In this document: in pieces, positions 7,646 through 15,798 of the stretch
How positions within the stretch are numbered: the stretch's first letter is position 1
How the letters are laid out: each line of letters begins with the position of its first letter
Assembly: GCF_000724085.1 (NCBI RefSeq)
Contig: NZ_CCDL010000003.1
Location: forward strand, 1-64,000
DNA from: Oceanobacillus manasiensis
GTDB lineage: Bacteria; Bacillota; Bacilli; Bacillales; Amphibacillaceae
DNA length: 64,000 bases
Direction: 5' to 3'
The notes under the pieces: model-generated
The model's input: the letters and a program-made list of their open reading frames with translations, nothing else
The model's database searches: none
What the model was told of the DNA's origin: nothing
Position numbers and translations under genes: made by a program

Positions 7646-7675
7646 TAACGTAACACACTAACGGAAGGTGGTCGC

Positions 7676-8323
7676 ATGGCAACAGGCAAGACATTCGGAT
7701 ATATCCGGGTTAGTAGCAAGGAACAGAACGAGGCACGGCAAGTCCACACTATGCAAGAACTAGGCGTCCATGAGCGCGATATATACGTAGATAAAGCCAG
7801 CGGGAAGAATACGGACAGACCTAAGTACCAGGCGTTAAAGTCCGTTCTACGACAAGGTGACACGGTTATATTCGATAGTATAACGCGTATGAGCCGTAGC
7901 ATGGACGATACAAAGGACGAGTATAAATGGTTCGTGGATCACGGCATTTCCTTACAATTCGTTCATGAACCGATGTTAAACACGGTGGCAACGGACGAGA
8001 ATGGCGACGTGTTACAGCGTGCTATTTCCGACATCATTCTAACGTTGTTGTCCGCCTTTGCCGAGAAGGAACGGCTAGACATTCGCCAACGGCAGGCAGA
8101 AGGCATAAGAACCGCCAAACAAAAAGGAAAACACTTAGGACGTCCAAAGGTTTCGTTTAACACGTTGCCAGCCGACCAAAAAGAGGTATTTAAGGCACAG
8201 TACAGACGGTGGAAGGACGGCGAACAAACGGCGGTACAGACGATGGAAAACGTAGACATGAAAAAGACGACCTTCTATAAGATCGTCAAAGAATACGAGG
8301 ATATAACGGGGGTTGGCCGGTAA
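7676..8323 (+). CDS. Serine recombinase of the resolvase/invertase type
   Basis: 215 residues, the usual length of small serine recombinases. The N-terminal catalytic domain has FGYIRVSS with the nucleophile Ser at about residue 13, the DRP motif in NTDRPKYQAL, ITRMSRSMDD (Arg residues of the active site) and AEKERLDIRQRQAEGI before the long helix. The C-terminal part (about 150-215) includes GRPKVSF and a helix-turn-helix-like end (MKKTTFYKIVKEYE). The binding site AACGGAAGGTGG precedes ATG. It probably resolves dimers or inverts a segment of the element, apart from the integrase. Confidence 0.92.
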   Translation: MATGKTFGYIRVSSKEQNEARQVHTMQELGVHERDIYVDKASGKNTDRPKYQALKSVLRQGDTVIFDSITRMSRSMDDTKDEYKWFVDHGISLQFVHEPMLNTVATDENGDVLQRAISDIILTLLSAFAEKERLDIRQRQAEGIRTAKQKGKHLGRPKVSFNTLPADQKEVFKAQYRRWKDGEQTAVQTMENVDMKKTTFYKIVKEYEDITGVGR

Positions 8324-8347
8324 GTAACGGCTGCCCCCTTTTATTTT
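8307..8347 (+). terminator. Terminator of the serine recombinase gene
   Basis: GGGGG...CCCCC stem with an inner CCG/CGG, followed by TTTTATTTT. It overlaps the stop codon region. Confidence 0.7.
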
Positions 8348-8503
8348 GCGGGTGGCTCCGTCGTGAACGCCGTGCCCCGTCGAATGTCCGTAATATGTAT
8401 AGTTGTGTAAACGTCCTGGCACGTCACCAAACCGCCTTTTTATCGTGTTTCTTCTATATAATGTCGGGAAAATGGTCGATCACATAACCATAATGATTTC
8501 GGT

Positions 8504-8728
8504 TTACATTTCGTCGCTTTTCGTTTCCTCTATCGTTAGTAATTCCTCTATCCCGATCCCCAACGTAATACATACGGTTGCTAACGTCTCCCTATGGTAC
8601 TGTACGGTCTTATCGTTATATAGACGGCGAACGGTTTCAAACGGTAGGCCGGCTCTACCTGCAAACTGGCGGATTGATTCGTTCTTGGCGACTAGAATCG
8701 CCTTTAAATTGCTCTTTACTTCGTGCAT
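8504..8728 (-). CDS. Xre/Cro-type repressor
   Basis: 74 residues that are essentially one helix-turn-helix domain: NLKAILVAKNESIRQFAGRAGLPFETVRRLYNDKT followed by TLATVCITLGIGIEELLTIEE. This is the compact HTH_26-like form of the Xre family. AAAGGGG precedes the start. It is divergent from the 8854 gene and a palindromic operator lies between them, so it is probably the switch that keeps the element's genes silent. Confidence 0.85.
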   Translation of the reverse strand: MHEVKSNLKAILVAKNESIRQFAGRAGLPFETVRRLYNDKTVQYHRETLATVCITLGIGIEELLTIEETKSDEM

Positions 8729-8775
8729 ATGTATTTCCCCTTTTTAGTTCGTTTCGTAAATTATATCATAATCGG

Positions 8776-8829
8776 TTGACAACGGAAATTGGTCATAGTA
8801 TATTATAGTTGTGACTACGTAATGTAGTC
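8776..8829 (+). promoter_or_regulatory. Consensus promoter plus palindromic operator
   Basis: TTGACA (8776-8781), 17 bp, TATATT (8799-8804): a near-perfect sigma-A promoter. Just downstream lies GACTAC-GTAAT-GTAGTC (8813-8829), a 6+5+6 palindrome over the transcription start. It sits between the Xre gene and the genes it probably controls. A repressor bound there would block the promoter. Confidence 0.75.
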
Positions 8830-8853
8830 AAATGATGAAAGGAGGATGGCAAT

Positions 8854-9057
8854 TTGGGCGTGAGATATAGCGATAAAGACATTGCGGACATGTCGACGGA
8901 AGAACAAAACGTAATTCTTAGCTGGTACTTCGATAACCACGGCATTAATCCGAGGATTATGGCTGCATGTGTAGTCGGAGTTGAATGGACCGATGACCAA
9001 ATGCGGTTTATGCAAAGGGAGGTGCGACGGAATGAACATATACGAAATATGGAGTAA
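8854..9057 (+). CDS. Small unknown protein, 67 residues
   Basis: TTG start with AAAGGAGG upstream, directly behind the palindromic operator. The product is MGVRYSDKDIADMSTEEQNVILSWYFDNHGINPRIMAACVVG..., an acidic N-terminal half and a basic C-terminal end (REVRRNEHIRNME). No family recognised. As the first gene of the repressible transcript it could be an antirepressor or excision factor, by position only. Confidence 0.6.
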   Translation: MGVRYSDKDIADMSTEEQNVILSWYFDNHGINPRIMAACVVGVEWTDDQMRFMQREVRRNEHIRNME

Positions 9058-9187
9058 GTTTTGCGATGTTATGTTCGGCAACCCGGACGCCGACGTTGAG
9101 GACGTTGTGTACTACTGTTTAACGGTACTTTGCGTGATGTTTACGACCATGCCAAAGGACTATCTTATGCGGTTTTTCGGCGGATAA
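9032..9187 (+). CDS. Small possible membrane protein, 51 residues
   Basis: ATG 9032 follows GGGAGGTG and overlaps the previous gene by 26 nt, so the two are translationally coupled. MNIYEIWSKFCDVMFGNPDADVEDVVYYCLTVLCVMFTTMPKDYLMRFFGG contains one hydrophobic stretch (about 24-40). Unknown function. Confidence 0.55.
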   Translation: MNIYEIWSKFCDVMFGNPDADVEDVVYYCLTVLCVMFTTMPKDYLMRFFGG

Positions 9188-9321
9188 AAAAGCCGGTCTT
9201 TTGGCGGAGACCGACTCGTTAGTTAGCGACGTTATTGGCGTGACGTCACGATCAAATTACTTTGCTACCGTATTTGGCGGTACGGTTAGCGGTAAATCGA
9301 AAGAAAGGAGTTACTTACCTT

Positions 9322-9441
9322 ATGCGTATGATTATAACGGAAATAAAACGGCTGAACAAGTTGGATAAGGCAGACGTGGCGTATTTGCTGGCGTTCCTGG
9401 CGACGTTGGCGTTTTTGTATTACGGAATGGTCACGGCTTAA
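9322..9441 (+). CDS. Very small membrane peptide, about 39 residues
   Basis: AAAGGAG lies about 11 nt before the start. The peptide MRMIITEIKRLNKLDKADVAYLLAFLATLAFLYYGMVTA has a basic N-terminus and one transmembrane helix (about 20-38). It is followed by a terminator. The start position may be off by one base. Not recognised; holin-like or toxin-like peptides have this shape, but nothing more supports that. Confidence 0.45.
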   Translation: MRMIITEIKRLNKLDKADVAYLLAFLATLAFLYYGMVTA

Positions 9442-9490
9442 CATAGATAACGTAACGGCATCATTGGCGGGATTTCCGACGTAGTGAAAG

Positions 9491-9521
9491 GGCGACCGGT
9501 TGGCGACGGTTGGCCTTTTTT
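9491..9521 (+). terminator. Terminator closing the small-gene transcript
   Basis: Stem GGCGACCG/CGGTTGGCC around TTGGCGA, followed by six T. Confidence 0.75.
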
Positions 9522-9624
9522 AATCGTAAATTAATTAGTTCAACCTAGCAAAACTACTATTTTTAACCTTAAAAGTAAATTTGTTCTTTTAACAATATAC
9601 TTCCTTGTAATACTAACTATGTAA

Positions 9625-9939
9625 TTATTTAACTAAATAATAGATAAAACTTTTTATAGTATGGCGAATTCTTAAATTTTCGCTGATTACTCCACTTTTA
9701 CCGTTTTCTACTAAATCAAGTTTTCCAATTAAAAAGTCGAATCTTTGATATTCAATGACAAAGTTAGGTATGCCTTCTGTTAAGTAGGTATTAATTTGTA
9801 TTGTGTGTCCATTCTTTATAGGGCCAATAGTGGAAATTAACTTTCCTTTTTTAAATTTATTTGTATCAAAGTTATATACTTTGAGATGTCGTAGAGGTTG
9901 TGATGGAGTGATATTGTGTTTTGCAATAGAAAAGTACAT
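9625..9939 (-). pseudogene. C-terminal part of a gene interrupted by the IS21 element
   Basis: A 104-residue minus-strand frame, AT-rich, ending SFIYYLVK, without a binding site at its first ATG. Its 5' end lies 28 bp from the IS end. On the other side of the IS is the N-terminal part of a minus-strand membrane protein (12236-12628). The size, strand and base composition fit one protein split by the insertion. The two parts are not in one frame across the junction, so extra changes would be needed. The alternative is a separate small gene. Confidence 0.45.
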
Positions 9940-9985
9940 AATAATGCAATAAAAAATACATAAGCTTGCCAGCCGGTACTTTCAA

Positions 9986-10705
9986 TTAATTTTGTCTTGA
10001 TAATGCGTGGCTTACACGGTAGCTGTCTCCTGTAAAGGTAAGTACATGAGCGTGATGTATAACGCGATCAACTAAAGCAGCTGTAAGCCTCGAGTCCACG
10101 AATATCCGATTCCACTGACTAAATTCCAAATTTGAAGTGATGATGATGCTTTTTTGCTCATACCAATCGGTGATCAGTTGAAATAGAAGCTCCGCTCCTT
10201 CTTTGCTGAATGGAATGTACCCCATTTCATCTAAGATGATAAGATCTACTTTTTTAAAACGATTCCTAAACTGGTGAAGCTTTCCTTCTCTCCACATTCT
10301 TTCTAACGTATCAACTAGATCGGATACCCGATAGAACCGCACCTCATATCCTTTCTTGCACGCCTCACGGCCTAACCCTGTCGCTAAATGAGTCTTTCCT
10401 GTACCTGGGGAACCGGAAAGAACGACATTCTCTTTCTTAGATATAAAGTGAAGTTCTTTCAATTCAGTACGGTCGACCTGAGGGGGAAATCTTATCTGAT
10501 CTCCCCATTGAAAGTCTGCAAGACTTTTGTGATTGGAGAATTTTGCTTTTTTTATAAGACGTTCAGCTTTTGCTTCCTCTCTCAATTCAAATTCTCTTTG
10601 GAATAATGTTTCCAAGTATTGCGTTTGATTTTCAAACGGGATTTTTTCATAAATATCGGCTACATAGGCTAGGCGTAGACTTTTACACATCTCTTTTATA
10701 TTCAT
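9986..10705 (-). CDS. istB: IstB-like ATPase of the IS21 element
   Basis: 239 residues, normal for IstB. Walker A GSPGTGKTHLA (about residues 99-109), Walker B VDLIILDEMGY, sensor-like IIITSNLEFSQW, and the typical C-terminal end (VDRVIHHAHVLTFTGDSYR). In IS21 transposition the AAA+ helper binds target DNA and activates IstA. It starts inside the end of istA with a 4-nt overlap, so it is translationally coupled. Confidence 0.95.
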   Translation of the reverse strand: MNIKEMCKSLRLAYVADIYEKIPFENQTQYLETLFQREFELREEAKAERLIKKAKFSNHKSLADFQWGDQIRFPPQVDRTELKELHFISKKENVVLSGSPGTGKTHLATGLGREACKKGYEVRFYRVSDLVDTLERMWREGKLHQFRNRFKKVDLIILDEMGYIPFSKEGAELLFQLITDWYEQKSIIITSNLEFSQWNRIFVDSRLTAALVDRVIHHAHVLTFTGDSYRVSHALSRQN

Positions 10706-12147
10706 ACTCGTTGCTCCCCATCCTCTTGCGCAACTGGTTGTAGTAGGTCGTATTTAGACCAATCAACGTCATACGGGTGAGAAGTAGAATCAAAGGTTCT
10801 TTCTGGTTGTTGTTGTAGAAGATCATAAAACTTGTCATTAACCTCTTCCATATCATACTGAATTAATAAGTTGATTAACCAATGTAGACGCTCTTTCCTT
10901 AATGTAAGAGGCTCTATGCTTAGATAAGCTGCTATTCGGCCAGGCAAATATGGATTATATCTTGAGTAAGGAACCGATCTTGGTTTAGAAGCCCAGGCTC
11001 TCATAATGGAAAGCCAAGGTATATTTCGGTTTTTGTTCATATATGGCCGATAGTCTGAATGGAGAATCTCTCCGTAAGGAGATACCACTTTATATCTATC
11101 CCAATAGAGTATCAAATGAAGATAACTGAAATTATATCCTTTTGGAATATGTTCTTTCATACTGTCTATAGTGATTTCTCCATACTTGTTAGCTGTTACT
11201 TTCGTTTCTTTGAAAATCGGATAATCTTCCTCCGGAAGAGCTAAGGCATGATTCAATTCTTCATCAAGTAGTTCTTGAATACGAACTTCCTTTGCGTAAT
11301 GAATGCGTTGCCGATCCTGTGCCAGTTTTTCACTTAAAATAGTAGTTAGATCTTCATAGCTTTCTATGACTGGAGAAGGAGTTACAAAGTTATATCTTAC
11401 ATACCCTACTTTATTTTCAACGTGTCCTTTCTCATTGCCCTTACGTACATTACATGCTTGGATTTCAAAACGGTAGAAATTAGCGAATTGAAGAAACTCA
11501 TCTGTAAAAATGGCTTCGCCATCCTTATTCCTTGCTTTTATTACGGCGGCTTTCAAGTTATCAATTCTAAGCTTTCGTGGTACGCCACCCAGTAGTTCAA
11601 AGCTTTTCTTTAACCCATATAAAAAGCATTCTTGGTTTTCCCCTGGAAGAGGGATGGTAAAAGCTGCATTACTATAAGGCAGGCTCATTATTAAACAGTG
11701 GACATCGATGAATTTTCCATCTTTCACAGCTTCTGTTATTCCAAAATCCACTTGAGCTTCAGCCGGAGGGTGATTTAGTCTTTCACTATTCTTATCTTTA
11801 ACGTCATCTGAATTTCCTTTTCCCTCTTTCCATTCAGCTATGAAGTAGGAAACGGTCCTATAGGAACCAGTAAACCCATGCGTTTGAAGTTCTTGAAAAA
11901 TGGTCTTGTTTCTCCTTCTCAGTTTTGGCTTTAGTTTTTGATCTTCAATAAGCCAGTCCGTGACAATCTCTCCCCAATGTTCTTCATACATCATTCCTTT
12001 TCTCATTACTTGTTTCTCTTGGGGAACCTGGTCTTCGTCCGCATATTTCTTGGCGGTACGCCAATTCACTTGAGCCCTTTGGGCAATTTTATTTATAGAT
12101 ATGTCTTCATGATTTCTTAAAGTTTTGATATGATTAATCTTAGTCAT
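10702..12147 (-). CDS. istA: IstA transposase of the IS21 element
   Basis: 481 residues from the start MTKINHIKTLRN, which has GAGAGGATT upstream; a longer frame runs into the IS end. The N-terminus has a helix-turn-helix (ISINKIAQRAQVNWRTAKKYA). The DDE catalytic core shows Asp in AEAQVDFG, Asp in KLRIDNLKAAV and Glu in GNEKGHVENKVG. The C-terminal region binds DNA ends in this family. No frameshift or missing catalytic residue seen, so it should be active. Confidence 0.95.
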   Translation of the reverse strand: MTKINHIKTLRNHEDISINKIAQRAQVNWRTAKKYADEDQVPQEKQVMRKGMMYEEHWGEIVTDWLIEDQKLKPKLRRRNKTIFQELQTHGFTGSYRTVSYFIAEWKEGKGNSDDVKDKNSERLNHPPAEAQVDFGITEAVKDGKFIDVHCLIMSLPYSNAAFTIPLPGENQECFLYGLKKSFELLGGVPRKLRIDNLKAAVIKARNKDGEAIFTDEFLQFANFYRFEIQACNVRKGNEKGHVENKVGYVRYNFVTPSPVIESYEDLTTILSEKLAQDRQRIHYAKEVRIQELLDEELNHALALPEEDYPIFKETKVTANKYGEITIDSMKEHIPKGYNFSYLHLILYWDRYKVVSPYGEILHSDYRPYMNKNRNIPWLSIMRAWASKPRSVPYSRYNPYLPGRIAAYLSIEPLTLRKERLHWLINLLIQYDMEEVNDKFYDLLQQQPERTFDSTSHPYDVDWSKYDLLQPVAQEDGEQRV

Positions 12148-12235
12148 TGCTAGCAATCCTCTCGACCTCCACTGTTTTGATTCGACACCAACTACAGTAG
12201 AGTTATTTTGGATGGCTGGCAAGGCTTTTTTTTAT

Positions 12236-12628
12236 CTAAAAAAGAAGTGCAGAGTTATGTACGTTTTGGTTGCACATCTCTGTACTTCTATTTTGCACTA
12301 CACAGATATAAACTTTTTCATTAGTTAATTCGCCTAAGTTAATAACTTCAGTTATTTTATAATGGTTTTCTTTATCAATATAAGTTACATCTAAACTTTC
12401 AAATAATGTTTTTTCCATCTGTTTTATTAAAAAGACTTTACCTATAATATAAGTGAAAAATAGCAGCACTGTGATTATAGAAGCAATATTCCCAACTAAA
12501 GTTACAAAACTTGTATTACTATATTGCCTTATAAGTGTTGAAACAATATTCTCTACTCCTTTATTCCCTAATATATAACCTAATAGAAAAATGATAACTA
12601 TAATAATAGAGTTAATAAAAACTTTCAT
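12236..12628 (-). pseudogene. N-terminal part of a membrane protein cut by the IS21 insertion
   Basis: 130 residues with two hydrophobic segments (about 4-20 and 44-70: TLVGNIASIITVLLFFTYIIGKVF) and then a soluble stretch. It ends at a stop 14 bp before the IS. It is much more AT-rich than the element's other genes and points the same way as the fragment at 9625-9939. I take the two as one disrupted cargo gene. The family is not recognised. Confidence 0.5.
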
Positions 12629-12772
12629 AGAAACTACCTTCTTTCTAATAAATATTTACCTCTTTTATACTATACAATATTACCTGTGTTTTTAATGGTT
12701 TTTTTATCGAAAAATAGAAGGATGATTTACTATATATGTGATTTTTACAATTAGATAACGTGTTATTGACTA

Positions 12773-12815
12773 TCCCCTCCCATAATAGATCTGTTTTGGG
12801 AAGGGGCTTTCTTTG
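12773..12815 (+). terminator. Terminator-like hairpin
   Basis: CCCCTCCC pairs with GGGAAGGGG across an 18-nt loop, followed by CTTTCTTTG and a T-rich stretch. Confidence 0.5.
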
Positions 12816-12857
12816 TCTTTTTTTTAATTTCTATGTCCCATATTCGACGTTTACCGT

Positions 12858-13003
12858 GGTATTAGAATATGAGGCTAAAAAAGTTGGCGATCGTTGTTAC
12901 ACAAACGCCGACTATTTTGTTATTAGATATATAGAGACCGAAAAAAGTTGGAAATCATTGTTACATTTTCAGTAACAATTTTGGTATTAGATGAATAGAG
13001 GCG
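12858..13003 (+). repeat. Imperfect direct repeats upstream of the HNH endonuclease gene
   Basis: A block containing GGTATTAGA...GAGGCT, then AAAAAAGTTGG and ATCGTTGTTAC, occurs at about 12858-12902 and again, diverged, at 12919-12965. A third partial copy (GGTATTAGATGAATAGAGGCG) lies at 12983-13003. The period is about 61-64 bp. It directly precedes the endonuclease gene. Confidence 0.6.
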
Positions 13004-13050
13004 CTTTTTTACCCTCAAAAACTAAACAAATTTTAAAAGGAGTGGTTTAC

Positions 13051-13677
13051 ATGGAAAGCAAAAAAATAGAGTGGAAAAGCTTAAACGGGATAGTCGAGAA
13101 CGGAGAAAACTACGAAGTTTCAACCTGGGGAAACGTTAGAAACAAGTTTGGACGTATAATGAAACCCGGTGCAGTTAAACAGGGATACAAACGGCTAGTA
13201 TTGTCTCGTGATAATCGTCGTAAAGATTATTACGTTCATCGTTTAGTAGCGTTAGCATTTATTGATAACCCGGAATGCAAGCCGACGGTTAACCATATTA
13301 ACGGCGATAAGTCGGACAATCGCCTAGAAAATTTAGAATGGGCAAGTAGGTCGGATCAAGTTAGCCACGCGTTAGATAGTGGCCTGTATCGTAAGGGCGA
13401 GGCACACGGAAAATCTTTTATGTATGACGCCGAGGTGTTTCTTATTCCATTAATAGAAGGCGCCACCCGTGCACAAATCGCTGAAGCTTTCAATTGTTCG
13501 GTACAAAACGTTGACGTAATTCGTGCTGGAACTAATCGCGGAGATATGAAAACTTTAGCTGATCAGTTACCGGATTGTAGATTAACGCTAGACCAAGCCA
13601 TAACTGCTAGGGCCTACTTTCGTTACATTAAACAAACAGGGTGGGAGCCGGAAAAGGAAGTAACGGAATGTACTTAA
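13051..13677 (+). CDS. HNH homing-type endonuclease with NUMOD4 domain
   Basis: 208 residues from ATG 13051, which has AAAAGGAG upstream. The N-terminal part (IEWKSLNGIVENGENYEVSTWGNVRNK) matches the NUMOD4 DNA-binding motif. The HNH core follows: YVHRLVALAFIDNPECKPTVNHINGDKSDNRLENLEW, with the catalytic His/Asn/His pattern. The C-terminal part may hold another helix-turn-helix (ATRAQIAEAFNCSVQNVDVIRAG). Such enzymes cut a specific target and spread themselves or their intron. The gene is whole. Confidence 0.9.
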   Translation: MESKKIEWKSLNGIVENGENYEVSTWGNVRNKFGRIMKPGAVKQGYKRLVLSRDNRRKDYYVHRLVALAFIDNPECKPTVNHINGDKSDNRLENLEWASRSDQVSHALDSGLYRKGEAHGKSFMYDAEVFLIPLIEGATRAQIAEAFNCSVQNVDVIRAGTNRGDMKTLADQLPDCRLTLDQAITARAYFRYIKQTGWEPEKEVTECT

Positions 13678-14059
13678 CAGGCGAGGTAATACGTCACTAG
13701 CGAGCGCGTAAGCAATTGATCGCGTTAGGGAGTAAGTAGCAAGCGGGGTTATACAACCTTACCGAGGCTGGCGCCCCGCAATGCCGGCTGACCGCCTTCA
13801 TTGAATCTACTACTCTATCGTACCCAAAGAGGACTTTTAAAGGACAAGGTACGGCGTAACGGAACGAAGTGGAGTGGAGCCGGGTGTTTCTGGTTTTAGG
13901 TAGACCGCGGTAATGTGTGCCTAGCGTACACTATCCGTACAAAAAGAACTTAATACGGACACTGATATAGAAGATGAACCAGTATTTTAGAAAAGCGGAT
14001 TAAAACGTCGTAAAAGTTAGAAAATAGGCGTTATTTTACGATAAATGACATTTTTAAAT
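13678..14059 (+). other. Non-coding, GC-richer stretch with strong pairing potential
   Basis: About 380 bp without a gene, between the HNH gene and the Rep-like gene. Complementary blocks are visible, for example GCGGGG (about 13743) against CCCCGC (about 13772), and GGCTGGC/GCCGGCTG. A structured RNA here, such as the 3' part of a group I intron served by the HNH enzyme, a replication-control RNA or an origin, is possible. I could not identify conserved intron core elements. Confidence 0.4.
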
Positions 14060-14111
14060 GCACCCAAAAACCAACCTATCTACCCGAAAATGCACCCGAA
14101 AACCGACCTAT
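14060..14111 (+). repeat. Two 20-bp direct repeats before the Rep-like gene
   Basis: The 20-mers at 14060-14079 and 14092-14111 differ at only two positions (both GCACCC.AAAACC.ACCTAT). They sit about 30-80 bp before the start codon of the putative replication initiator, where iterons or autoregulatory operators are often found. Confidence 0.6.
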
Positions 14112-14140
14112 TTTTTGAGGAAATGAAAGGAGAATGGAAA

Positions 14141-15097
14141 ATGGCAAAGCCAGCAAGAGATTTTAAACGTGAACAGCAAGTATGGAAAGGTGCAAGCCCA
14201 GAGTTGAAACGACAGGCGTTAGATAAGACGCAGAACTTTACCGTGATAGACGGACAGGCCTACGACACCGAAACAGGCGAGAATATAACGGACCAAGTGT
14301 ATATAGAACCGGTTGTCTCCGTTGCACAGCGACAAGGGGCGCAGATAAAGGCAAACTTGAAACGACATGAGGACGAAAACGGCGGTTACGTATTCGCATT
14401 TTTTCACTCGCTAGAGTCAATACAAGAACGTTTTCCGAGTTTATCCCAACCCGACCTATCCCGGCTAATGTTTCTAGGAACTTACGTTTCTTACAACCAA
14501 GGAGAGCCAAGCCACGGCTATCTAACGTATGATAACGGTGTGAAAATAACCAAAAAGTCTTTAGGCCAATTACTAGGTATGAGTCGTAATAGATTCGCAG
14601 AGTTTTATAAAAGGCTAGTTAGCGAAGAAATTATAAACGAAATGGCGGACGGAATAGCGTTAAACCCAACGGTGTTTTACCGAGGGGAAAACCTAGCGGA
14701 CATTAAGGGAGATTATCAATATACCCGATTATTTCGTAGAACCGTCCGCGAACTCTATACAAAGTTTAAGGTTAGGTCAATTAAAAAGCTAGGCGTAGTT
14801 TATCAGATACTACCATACGTAAACTTTAACTTTAATATCGTCTGCAATAACCCACAGCAAGTTATAAATGGAAAGATAGAAACCATGCAATTACAAGACT
14901 TGGCTGCCAAGTTAGGTTATGACGACTACAAACATCTATTAAAAAACATGCGGGAAATTAAGATCGACGACCAGCCAGTTTTTAAGTTTGTGGACGACGG
15001 TAAAGACAGACGTAGCAGCTACGTTATTGTTAACCCTAACGTTATATATGCTGGTAACGGAAAGCATTTAGACGGCTTAAAAGTGTTGTTTAAGTAA
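14141..15097 (+). CDS. Putative replication initiator / winged-helix protein (RepL-like)
   Basis: 318 residues from ATG 14141 (AAAGGAG 8 nt upstream). A central winged-helix block is clear: GYLTYDNGVKITKKSLGQLLGMSRNRFAEFYKRLVSEEIINEMADG. It is followed by ALNPTVFYRGE and YQYTRLFRRTVRELY. This arrangement recalls Firmicute RepL-type plasmid initiators and phage replication proteins, but the match is loose. The iteron-like repeats just upstream support a replication role. The other possibility is a transcription regulator. Confidence 0.55.
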   Translation: MAKPARDFKREQQVWKGASPELKRQALDKTQNFTVIDGQAYDTETGENITDQVYIEPVVSVAQRQGAQIKANLKRHEDENGGYVFAFFHSLESIQERFPSLSQPDLSRLMFLGTYVSYNQGEPSHGYLTYDNGVKITKKSLGQLLGMSRNRFAEFYKRLVSEEIINEMADGIALNPTVFYRGENLADIKGDYQYTRLFRRTVRELYTKFKVRSIKKLGVVYQILPYVNFNFNIVCNNPQQVINGKIETMQLQDLAAKLGYDDYKHLLKNMREIKIDDQPVFKFVDDGKDRRSSYVIVNPNVIYAGNGKHLDGLKVLFK

Positions 15098-15159
15098 AAA
15101 GGGGACGCCAAGACAGTGTAATCATACAAACAAACTGCTAAAGGAGAGGAAACAACACC

Positions 15160-15684
15160 ATGCAAAGTTACAACAAGGAAGTAACCGCAGTAATAGACGC
15201 TGGCTTGCCCGCAGACGCCACCGTCCAGCTTTTCCAAGTGCTTACCAACCATTTCGCCGAAACAGATCACTGCCCCGAGGTATACGAATTTAGAGACGTT
15301 CTACTAGCCAAACGCAAGTACAGTCGGCGGAAATTCCATCGTTCCATAGACGAGGTTTGCGCCCACTATCCGTTGCCCGTAAAACTTACATGGCGCCAAG
15401 TAAAATACGAGCCGAAACGTATTAGAAGGTGCGCCGTTTGTAGCGACTACTTTTACGACGTCAGCCGTAACGGACGTTCTGCGACTTGTTTCAACGGACT
15501 CTGCCCGAAATATTACGAACAGCGTCGTAAACGTGCTGGCACGATCATAGACCCGGTGTATAGGCGTCGGGTGGACGAAGTGCTGGTGGATTTTCAACCA
15601 GGGGAACACGATAAAAGAGGTCATGCGGTGCTAAACGAAGTAGAAATGACGGCAGTACGAAATAAATTTACGGAATATTCGTAA
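15160..15684 (+). CDS. Zinc-ribbon protein, unknown function
   Basis: 174 residues; AAAGGAGAGG precedes ATG. A probable metal site is RCAVCSDYFYD...SATCFNGLC (CxxC...C...C, about residues 92-117). It is flanked by basic segments (RKYSRRKFHRS, YEQRRKRAG). This suggests a nucleic-acid-binding protein. It follows the Rep-like gene by 62 bp on the same strand and may act with it. The family is unknown to me. Confidence 0.65.
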   Translation: MQSYNKEVTAVIDAGLPADATVQLFQVLTNHFAETDHCPEVYEFRDVLLAKRKYSRRKFHRSIDEVCAHYPLPVKLTWRQVKYEPKRIRRCAVCSDYFYDVSRNGRSATCFNGLCPKYYEQRRKRAGTIIDPVYRRRVDEVLVDFQPGEHDKRGHAVLNEVEMTAVRNKFTEYS

Positions 15685-15720
15685 AACTATATAAACAGGT
15701 GGGAATTTCACAGTTTAGTA

Positions 15721-15746
15721 GAGGGCAAATAGCCCGTTATTTTTTA
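15721..15746 (+). terminator. Short terminator
   Basis: GGGC-AAATA-GCCC hairpin followed by GTTATTTTTT. Confidence 0.55.
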
Positions 15747-15798
15747 TCACGACAATGAAGAAAACAAAAGAAAATGAGAGGTTAAAGGAGGAAATTAA

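Larger units (their letters stand above)
9967..12221 (-). mobile_element. IS21-family insertion sequence
   Basis: About 2.25 kb with ends TGCCAGCC... and ...GGCTGGCA and two overlapping minus-strand genes of the istA/istB pair. The bases just outside are AAGCT on the left and AGGCT on the right, at best an imperfect target duplication, so the insertion is not very recent or the ends have drifted. It lies inside the integrative element and appears intact. Confidence 0.9.

Noticed and set aside
8403-8747. 114-residue plus-strand frame
   Set aside because: It is antisense to the clear Xre gene and has no start signal.
12760-12975. 71-residue plus-strand frame
   Set aside because: It runs through a terminator hairpin and the direct repeats and has no binding site.
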